A stretch of DNA of 64,000 nucleotides from Bugulina stolonifera. Lineage: Eukaryota; Bryozoa; Gymnolaemata; Cheilostomatida; Bugulidae. Location of the stretch: contig OW285196.1 of NCBI GenBank assembly GCA_935421135.1, positions 15,745,001 to 15,809,000 of the forward strand. Reading direction: 5' to 3'. Below the pieces are notes generated by a model. The model saw only the letters and a program-made list of their open reading frames with translations. It was not told the origin of the DNA and did not search any database. Positions 1 to 8,900 of the stretch are shown piece by piece. The first letter of the stretch is position 1, and the number at the start of each line of letters is the position of its first letter. The translations under genes and the position numbers were made by a program.

Positions 1-548
1 GTTCAAGAATTGAGCTCAGCGAAGCCGTATGCTCATTCGGATCTCAGTCAGATTTACATGACTGTACAAAGCTAGAATTAATATAATAACCGAACAAAAG
101 TACGAGTACTCACTGAAGATGGATTTGTAGGCGTAGCACTTCTCATTGCCCTCACCTTGTTAAACCTCTTTAGTGTCACGAGGAATCCTCTCAGGTCTAT
201 GACGGCACTGCTGTGTAGCATCAGGCCAGGAGCAGCTTGGGTCACTCAAGCATATCCCTTGCACATTGCAGAGATTGTTTTGAAAAATATTTGATTGCAG
301 TGTATAAACTATTAGCAATTTTTTTATTTGGCAAAATCTTGAATATTAAAACTTGCAAGCCTTGTCCTTGTGCATATTATATTATGTAATATGCATATAT
401 TATATACATATTGCATAGTATATATTATGCAATCGTTTGTCAAGTGCTCAATGCATGCTGATTACCTCTATACCTATGAGCTGTGTAATCCTATATAAAA
501 GTCAAGTAAATATCATGTCCTCCTAGAGAGTTATGATTGTTATTTCAG
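1..548. other. Unassigned 5' flank
   Basis: I see no convincing gene here. On the plus strand a frame is open from about 141 to 293 and starts with a hydrophobic run (LLIALTLLNLF). On the minus strand a good donor (ACTCAC on plus, about 107-112) sits beside short cysteine-containing reading frames. Neither gives a closed exon model. The stretch 360-430 is AT-rich with TATAT runs. Upstream exons of the receptor gene could lie here or outside the window. Confidence 0.3.
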
Positions 549-732
549 TGGATACGATGTACATCAGGCTGATTAGTGTTCGAGAGATCACAGGTTCTCT
601 GTTTATCTGGATGACGAGAGAGTCTGATTCGACCGCACTTGACTCCTTAAAGAATCTGAGAACAATCAAAGGAAGGGATATGTTACCTGAATCTATATGC
701 AGAGTGTTTCAAGGAAAGCAAACTTGTGATGA
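549..732 (+). CDS. Receptor L-domain exon (candidate 5' exon of receptor gene)
   Basis: The exon is bounded by acceptor TTATTTCAG and donor GA|GTAAGT, and ends in phase 2. The frame reads through ISVREITGSLFIWM and LDSLKNLRTIKGRDML. This is the beta-helix ladder pattern of the Receptor L domain (Recep_L) of insulin and EGF receptors: VREITG, then a short strand, then LDSLxNLRTIxGR. The exon ends in FQGKQTCDE, with a cysteine typical of the L-domain rim. It lies 1.9 kb upstream of the furin-like exon and in the same orientation, so it probably belongs to that gene. The linking exons are not all found. Confidence 0.6.
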
Positions 733-1073
733 GTAAGTATATCACTGACCCAGATACCGTGTGTGATGGATCATGTGATGTCTCTATTGCTACTACATTG
801 CATATGTGATGTCATGTGATCTAATATTATGACATATGGTGTCACATGACCTGATGCTATGAGATGTGGTAGATCATGTGGTGTCATGTAGTCTAGTGCT
901 ATGATCCGTGTTATTTTTACTCTAAACTACTCTGAATAGAAACATGTTCCATGGCTAGTAGTGTATGCAATCCCGGTGTGCCGACTACTCTATTAATAGC
1001 CATGTAAACATGCATATAATGTGCCTCCATTACGTCGATGCAATCACTTGGTAATTAAATTGTATTTCCAAAG

Positions 1074-1143
1074 GGGGCGGTCTTTCTCTCTCATCATGAA
1101 TCTAAAGGGTAAAATGTACACCGGACTAGATAACTTAAAGCGA
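1074..1143 (+). CDS. Second half of Receptor L domain (candidate exon)
   Basis: Acceptor TTTCCAAAG and donor CGA|GTAAGG bound 70 nt. The first base completes the GA left by the exon ending at 732, giving Glu, so the phases agree. The frame gives FSLIMNLKGKMYTGLDNLKR, which matches the closing strands of an L domain (hydrophobic pair, then GLxxLKR). The match of phase and domain order supports a real exon. It is short, and the next exon in phase 0 is uncertain. Confidence 0.45.
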
Positions 1144-1408
1144 GTAAGGTCAACGGCATACGTGCAAACCAGTACATGTCATCCAAGACGAGCAAACCTG
1201 TTGCAATCATTTGGAGTTACCAACCCTACTGGTAGCTTAATTGATAGACACACATGTCATGATGGTAGGTACTGCAGTGATGGTATAGATTACCTTCTTA
1301 TGACAGGGTATATATGGCGAGTGTACACTAATACACAATGTAGTTTGTAAAGCTATTGGTTACCAGAGCAGTGTCATGGAGATACATGTACTCTAGTAAG
1401 ATTACTAG

Positions 1409-1507
1409 ATAATTAGTGAATTCAATATAGAAGACTGGTTTATCGTTGTTCAACTTATTGCTACTCATACTACTGCTCTCACAACGGTGGGGACTCCCGC
1501 AGTAATA
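1409..1507 (+). CDS. Possible L-domain 3' exon (weak)
   Basis: An open stretch between ACTAG and donor ATA|GTAAGT reads EFNIEDWF in the phase-0 frame expected from the previous exon; this resembles the end of an L domain. The acceptor lacks a pyrimidine tract. The exon ends in phase 0, while the furin-like exon needs phase 1, so either another exon is missing or this one is wrong. A second frame here is cysteine-rich, which adds doubt. Confidence 0.2.
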
Positions 1508-1844
1508 GTAAGTGGTGTTACGAGTTACGTCATGTACATGTACTTACACAAACTTAATAGTTTAAACTATCAGAATTGTTTATATTTGTTTAACTAGTCG
1601 TATTTCACAGTTTAGTTTATGGCAATATATATGGCAAAATATAGGTAAACGGTATCTAATCATCACTGCACCTGTCATGATCTGTCTAAAGTCTACTTGT
1701 CTTCCTTTTGACCCCCTGATCCTCCCCGACTCTCTGATTTCCTCTGATCCCTGATCTCTTGACCCCTTGATATCCCAATGCAGCTGTCATCAGATGCACC
1801 TTCTTTTGTTTCAAGAGTAATGCAGCTAAAGTCCCGCCCATCAA

Positions 1845-1995
1845 TGTTGGTGGTCAAGTGGTCTAGCGCTAGTCACTCTGGTCTTGCAGCGATGACGCAA
1901 GTTATCTACAAGGACGTGGGTTTGAGTCCCGCCAATTACCTGGAGGCTTTCGTCCCAAAGAAGGTCTTCCCTCTGTGCCATATCGAACTATAATA
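1845..1995 (+). mobile_element. tRNA-derived SINE head
   Basis: The head has an A-box-like TGGTCTAGCGC (about 1859-1869) and a B-box GGTTTGAGTCC (1919-1929, consensus GGTTCRANNCC with C to T), at tRNA-like spacing. It ends in a CCCGCC-type run as in tRNA 3' arms, followed by unrelated body sequence. It does not fold as an intact tRNA gene, so a tRNA-derived SINE is the better call. The SINE body may continue to about 2110, where the LINE hairpin begins. Confidence 0.6.
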
Positions 1996-2114
1996 ATATC
2001 CAGCTCTAGGAGCCATGGTGGCCACTCGACTAGCTCTGCTATTGGGCAGCCACGTTAAAAGAGTTGGGTTTGGCACCACGGATATTATTGCTCGTGTTGA
2101 TTTCCTCAGCTCTG

Positions 2115-2601
2115 CAGCCGGTGTGAATTTGTGTCTGGTTAGAACCCCTAACCTGAGACATCCAACACTTTCCTCAGTATAATTGCCGTTCCTAGTAGAG
2201 CAGAAAATTGAATCATGTCTACTTCCTTCGCTGTATATCAATCATCCCCAGATATTCTTCTAACTTCACCACTGCTCCAAGTGCTTCTACGACAACAGGG
2301 ATCACATTTACAGATGTTTCCCAAAGTCTCTGTAACTCTCTCGCCAAATCTTGATATTTCTCAACCTTTGGCGAGAGAGTTACAGAGACTTTGGGAAACA
2401 TCTGTAAATGTGATCCCTGTTGTCGTAGGAGCACTTGGAGCAGTGGTGAAGTTAGAAAAATATCTGGGGATGATTGATATACAGCGGAAGGAAGTAGACA
2501 GGATTCAATTTTCTGCTCTACTAGGAACGGCAACTATACTGAGGAAAGTGTTGGATGTCTCAGGTTAGGGGTTCTAACCAGACACCAATTCACACCGGCT
2601 G
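2115..2601. mobile_element. Head-to-head inverted pair of LINE 3' ends (about 234 bp arms)
   Basis: Arms 2115-2348 and 2367-2601 are near-perfect reverse complements around an 18 nt loop. Read outward, each arm encodes a degenerate C-terminus of a non-LTR retrotransposon reverse transcriptase (LARELQRLWET, NVIPVVVxALGAV, LLGTATILRKVLDVSG). These are patterns I know from the ends of metazoan LINE polyproteins. The right arm runs into an (ATT)n tail at about 2605-2631, as in LINE 3' ends. A single-ended copy of the same 3' end lies near 21655-21745. Confidence 0.7.
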
Positions 2602-2604
2602 TAG

Positions 2605-2632
2605 ATTATTATTATTATTATTATTATTATTA
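2605..2632 (+). repeat. (ATT)n microsatellite tail of LINE
   Basis: About nine ATT units follow the sense LINE 3' end directly. Simple-repeat tails are usual at the 3' end of several non-LTR retrotransposon clades. Confidence 0.8.
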
Positions 2633-2669
2633 AACTATTTAGTCTACACAACTGTTGTTGTATTAACAG

Positions 2670-2902
2670 GGTCAGCTGAATACGTCTGTGCTTTCCAATG
2701 CTATGATGACTGCACTGGACCTGGAGATCATCAATGTTTAGGCTGTCCAAGAGGTGCTACAGATTGTAGGAAATGTAAGAACTTTCTACAAGGCTCCAGA
2801 TGTGTATACAAATGCAACGGAGAGTTTTATATGAAACAGAATGGAAGTGAACAGATCTGTGCTGACTGTCACTCGGAATGTGTAGATGGATGCACTGGAC
2901 CG
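2670..2902 (+). CDS. Exon: furin-like cysteine-rich domain, part 1
   Basis: Acceptor TATTAACAG and donor CCG|GTGAGT bound the exon; phase 1 in, phase 0 out. It carries about 14 cysteines in the furin-like/growth-factor-receptor pattern: CYDDCTGPGDHQCLGC, CRKCKNF, CVYKC, CADCHSEC, CVDGCTGP. The last motif is the usual lead into GDTDC, which opens the next exon. It lies directly after the LINE (ATT)n tail, so that insertion abuts the branch and acceptor region. Confidence 0.85.
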
Positions 2903-5900
2903 GTGAGTGTAACCTTATCTAAGCATTCGTTTCAAGCTTCAGAAGTAGAACTTGTGAGTTACAAAGATGGCAGACCTGGCTCCGCGGCAATCTAGCCAAT
3001 CAAAACATTAATACGATTATGGCTCTTCCATGCAAGGTGATTATTATGAACAATTCGCATCCTATACTATCTGACCATTTGTCTATCAGGACAGACTATT
3101 ACATCCATGATCGGGTTTAAATTGTGCCACCAGCTTATGACTGTCCAATTTTCAGTTCATTCAGAAATGCAGTTTACTGAGTAACTCGGTAAACTCGGTC
3201 CAAACTGCTAGCATGGTTTACATGCAGGTATCAATGAGTGAACAGTTTGGCAGAGTTCAACTCCGTATCTATTGTTGTGGAATTTTGTTCTCTTGTCCAC
3301 ACTGGATCACATGGGACTTTTGGTTGCTGATTCAAATGCAAATTACAAATATAAGAGCACAAGCTAACAATATCTATTATACATTGTATGTACATGTATA
3401 CATGCATGTGCAAGTTTCCCAAAGTTTCATGGGTTTCATAAGAAAGATCATAACAGACTGCTAAACAATTGACAGCTTCAGAACTGTTTTCCAGGTTCTT
3501 ATAGCAGTTAGCGACTTCAACCCAGAGCTGGGTCCAAGTCATTGATTTGACTTGACTTGCCAAGTCAAGTCAAGTCACAAGTCGACTTGACTTGGACTTG
3601 CCAACCTGCTGACTTGACTTGACTTTGACTTGCGCATCAATGTGACTTGACTTGACTTGACTTGGACACATGAATGACTTGTGATTTCGACTTGACTTTG
3701 ACTTGCACATCAATGTGACTTGACTTGACTTGACTTGGACACATGAATGACTTGTGATTTTGACTTGGGTTCTGCCAAGTCAATCTGGCAAATAAAAATT
3801 TTGTACAGTGTTTAGCCAACATGGAAAAAAGGTCTCAATTGTCTACCTATTTATCATTTGTACTAGGTCAGTGCTACTAGCAGCACTCAGAGTATATCAA
3901 GGTTAGCTATGAGGATACACAATTCAGGCAATATCTAGGCTGTGTGTACGTGAGACTACACAACGAGAATGCATAGTCACAAGTACACGCAGTGCAAGTA
4001 GTGTAGGTGTAGCCTAGGTGTGGTGTCAGTAGTGAATACAATGCACAGTGCAATATTACTAGAGTTAAATTGCAGGACTGGCCAGTGGACACTCTGTACT
4101 GTACCATGTGCTGTTTACATTCTATGTAACACTGCATCACCATTACAATATACAGTATACAATACTATATGACCAGTCTCAACCGTAGTGCCAATAATAC
4201 TACTTATATAGACTAGTTTTTTACCATGATTACATAACATACATGTACATGCCCTGCTACACCTTGGCATAGGTTTTTCATGGATTGGAGTGCCTGCTAA
4301 ACGTAAAATATGATGTTTTGGAAAATGTAAAATTTTTTGAAGTTGTCTTCCACTTGACTTGCATTTCGACTTGACTTGACTTTGACTTGACTTGACTTGT
4401 GACTTGCATGACAGCTGACTTGACTTGACTTGACTTGAGGCATCACTGACTTGACTTCGACTTGACTTGCCTTCAAAATTTTCGAAGTTACTTGACTTGA
4501 CTTGACTTGAGGCAGCACTGACTTGACTTCGACTTGACTTGCCTCCAAAATTTTAGAAATGACTTGACTTGTTGACTTGCAAGTCGACTTGGACCCAACT
4601 CTGCTTCAACCTATTAGGTTTTAGTATTACCAAGAGTTACACCAAAACTTCAAGTGAACTGGTAAACCACCTGCTTTCTCTTACAGGTCTATACAATGAT
4701 CAAGCTAATATCAAGGTAGCCATTGATGGCTAATTGTGTAGAACACGCTAAATTTCTCAAATGTCAACAATACTGTATGGTCTAAAATTCCAAGCTATTG
4801 CATTGTGCAAACACATGTATCTACAAACTTGCAAAGATAGTGGTCTCAATGGTGTCATTAAAGCAGGTGTCATCACCTCCTCACCATTGCCATCAGTGGT
4901 TTTGATTTCTGTTAAGTTAAAAACAAGAGACTTGCTATACAATCCAAGTGAAGACTCAAAAGTGACCCGGGACTAGTGAAATCATAAAAAAATATTGAAA
5001 TATAAGCGTTCAACTATAAAATACTAAGTAAAAGTCGGCCACAGTACAATGCGGACAAAGGTAAACTAGAAGTAGATAAGTAAGATCATAATGAATTTCA
5101 TTACAGTTAGAGTGATCTCACTCCATTAATGTTTCATGATGTAGGGCGACACCGACTGTGCGATATGTAAGAATTACAGGCTACGCAATCACTGCATAAA
5201 GGAATGTCCACCAAATACACAGGTTCATGAGGATAGCAAGACTTGTCTCCCCTGCCAGTCAGGCTGTACCCAGGTGTAAGTACTTGTAAAATTTACCATT
5301 TGTTGAGGGAATGACTTACTCATGAATTGGGCAGCAGAATGAATTACTTCATAAAACTATGCTGTTAGTATCAAAGTATATTTAATTTAATTCAGAGTTG
5401 AAGTACCGAGAATCTACACCTTAACAATTCAAGTGGACCCAAATGGATACTTGTCATGGAAGCTGACGCTACATAATTACTGTGGTTCTTCGTGTCGTGC
5501 AGACATTACTGGAATCAGATTTGCACTTAGTGACTCATCTGGTAGTAATATCTACAGCAGAACGTTAGATAAAGGTATTAATGTTATTCTCATCAGATAC
5601 CATTGAGGAGATAGTGCTTCCAAGTGTAGCATAGCATACTATTGTATAACATAGCGTACTATTGTATAGCACAGCGCACTTATGTATAGCATAGCGTACT
5701 ACTGTATAGCATAGCGTACTATTGTATAGCATAGCGTACTACTGTATAGCATAGCGTACTATTGTATAGCATAGCATACTACTGTATAGCATAGCGTACT
5801 ATTGTATAGCATAGCGTACTATTGTATAGCATAGCGTACTATTTTATAGCATAGCGTACTATTGTATAGCATAGCGTGCTGTAATCTAGCATAGCATACT

Positions 5901-8900
5901 TCTGCACAGCATAATATGGCAATGTAAACTACCAAATGAGTTGTATAGCATATACACATATATATGTCATACTTATTTCACCACAACATTGATTTTATTT
6001 CTGCAGAAGTTGGTGCAGTTCATATATCTACATGTAAATGCAGTACATATATCTACATGTAAATGCAGTACATATATCTACATGTAAATGCAGTTCATAT
6101 ATCTACATGTAAATGCAGTACATATATCTACATGTAAATGCAGTTCTTATAACACTGTTTATTGTACACTATTCTTGTATAGAATAGCATGCTGTGAGAT
6201 AGCATAGCATGCTGTGATATAGCATAGTATACTGTGAGATAGCATAGCATGCTGTGATGTAGCACAGCGTACTGTGAGCTAGCATAGTGTTCTGTGATAT
6301 AGCATAGTATACTGTGAGATAGCATAGCATGCTGTGAGATAGCATAGTGTACTGTGATATAGCATAGCATACTGTGATATAACATAGCATACTGTGATAT
6401 AACATAGCATACAGTGATATAACATAGCATACTGTGATATAGCATAGCATATTGGGATATAGCATAGTATACTGTGAGATAGCATAGCATGCTGTGATAT
6501 AGCATAGCGTACTGTGAGATAACATAGTATACTGTGATATAGCATAGAGATAGACTCATTAACACAGGTGCGACGAATTCCATTAATTTGGAAAACAAAC
6601 TGAAAACAAATCTGAGAGAGCCGTCCTACAGACTTAGAGCCAGCACTTTGTACAGTTATATGGTAGACGTGATTGCAAAAACAAATGAGTTAAGAACTAA
6701 AAATATTCCCACACACTTTACACTCACAGGTAAGGTGACAGATGCAGTATGACCTTTTGATCATGTATACATGTACGTGCTGTAATGTGTTATCTGTACA
6801 AAACAGTGCTTTGAAAGATGACTGTGTACTTACACGTACTAAGACCTTCTAGCTTCTACCATTACTTATTAACCTCTAGTAGCACCTGCTAGTGTCTCCT
6901 AGCACCTGCTAGTGTCTCCTAGCACCTGCTAGTGTCCTCTAGTACCTGCTAGTGTCTCCTAGCACCTGCTAGTGTCTCCTAGTACCTGCTAATGTCTCCT
7001 AGCACCTGCTAGTGTCTCCTAGCACCTGCTAGTGTCTCCTAGCACCTGCTAGTGTCTCCTAGCACCTGCTAGTGTCTCCTAGCACCTGCTAGTGTCTCCT
7101 AGCACCTGCTAGTGTCTCCTAGCACCTGCTAGTGTCTGCTAGCACCTGCTAGTGTCTGCTACCATCTGCTAGTGTCTCCTAGCACTTGCTAGTGTCTGCT
7201 AGCACCTGCTGTGTCTTCTAGCATCTGCTAAAACTACCAGTACTTCCCACTGTCTACTAGCACCTACTGAGATCTGTTAGCACCTACATTTACTAGCGTC
7301 TAAAATAGCACCTGCAGCTTGTATGGTAACACCTGTTGTGACACTTTACCAGGGAAGAAAGTGGTGGTGGCAAAGAGTAGCATATACATTGTGGTTAGTG
7401 AGATTATTAAAGTGACAGTAACGTTTGATGCCTGGGTGTCCACTAATCTCCATATTGCTCCTTCCAAAGTGGGTGTGACTTTAATCGGCGAAGATTTGAC
7501 CCGAGCCAGAGATCTTACCCTGTCGGACCAAAGGTGATTAGAGTAATAGTAAATATATTCTGTACTCATCTCTTCTCTCACAAGATGTGTTGAGTATACT
7601 ACTTACATGTATTATATACATTGATTATACTCACGTTGCAATTGCTGGGCTGTGTGAGGCATGGGTACCTGAGGGAACTTTGGGTTCTATGCGTAGTTGA
7701 GCCCCTGAAGAAATGCTAGCACTGCATCTGGGAACACAATTCTATGTAAGTGCTTGTGTACTTACTGCCAGCAATAAACAGTAAAGAACCACGGGTGAAA
7801 ACTAGAAAGCTCTTTACTAGTAGTCAATAAGCACATGGAAACATGTGCTGCTTATATGAACTGAGGTCTAGAGTTGATACCATAAGCCAGATTCGGATAA
7901 AAAAGATCAGAGGTATAATTTATATATTTGGTTTCATAAAAAAGGAATAATAACAGTAAATCAAATAGTAGCAAACCAGACGGTTGATGAAACATATAGT
8001 TTATTTTTCTAGTACTTTTCAACCATGTACATGTATTTGCAATGTATTTGTGCTTATACTGTACATTAGGACATTGCTATAGTACGGTATAAGTGTAAAT
8101 TTAATTTGTGATGCAGAAGGAGGTCAGTTTATCGTCATGCACACTCTACATAGTCACCAGGTAATGGCTTGGCCTCTGCCATTCCTCTGCTGACGTTGAG
8201 TCAAAACTCTGCAGAGGTTGATTGTCAGTAACTTAAACTCAGGAAGTTGCAATAACAGATATTTTTATGGGTTGCAGTGAGGTGATAGAGAGTATTGATG
8301 AAGGTTCATTTCGTCTACGGAGAGTACGATACAGTGTAAGGATAATTCTACCGCCTAAGAACTTCACCAATTTAGTCAGGGAGGAATTTTTAAGGTACCG
8401 AGTGGACTTTTACGATTCTACTGAAACCGTCCAGCAAAGTGAAATCCTCCTTCCCAGTGTGCCTACTACTACTACAGGTATGATTGTAATGTGTAATATC
8501 ATTGGTTACTAATGCAGGTATGATTGTGATGTGTGATATCATTGGCTACTACTACAGGTATGATTGTAATGTGTGATATCATTGGCTACTACTACAGGTA
8601 TGATTGTAATGTGTGATATTATTGGCTGCTACTACAGGTATGATTGTAATGTGTAATATCATTGGTTACTACTACAGGTATGATTGTGATGTGTGATATC
8701 ATTGGCTACTGATATAAGTATGATTGCAATGTGTGATATCATTGGCTACTGATATAGGTATAAGTCTAACATGTGATGTCATTGGCTATTACTACAGGTG
8801 TGAGTGTAACATGTGATGTCATTAGCTATTGCTACAGGTGTGAGTGTAACATATGACCACCAGCTATTCTAAATAATATTTACAATAGGTTTTTGGTTCA

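Noticed and set aside
1845..1995. Functional tRNA gene
   Set aside because: A- and B-boxes are present but the arms do not pair as a cloverleaf, and the sequence continues as a SINE body.
2219..2533. Overlapping plus- and minus-strand genes with similar proteins
   Set aside because: They are the same LINE fragment read from both arms of one inverted repeat.
6128..6598. Long minus-strand open frames rich in CYAISQYAMLYHS-type repeats
   Set aside because: They are translations of the 20 bp minisatellite and cycle through all frames; no splice or start context.
8478..8852. CRISPR-like array
   Set aside because: Direct repeats follow one another without unique spacers, and the genome is eukaryotic.
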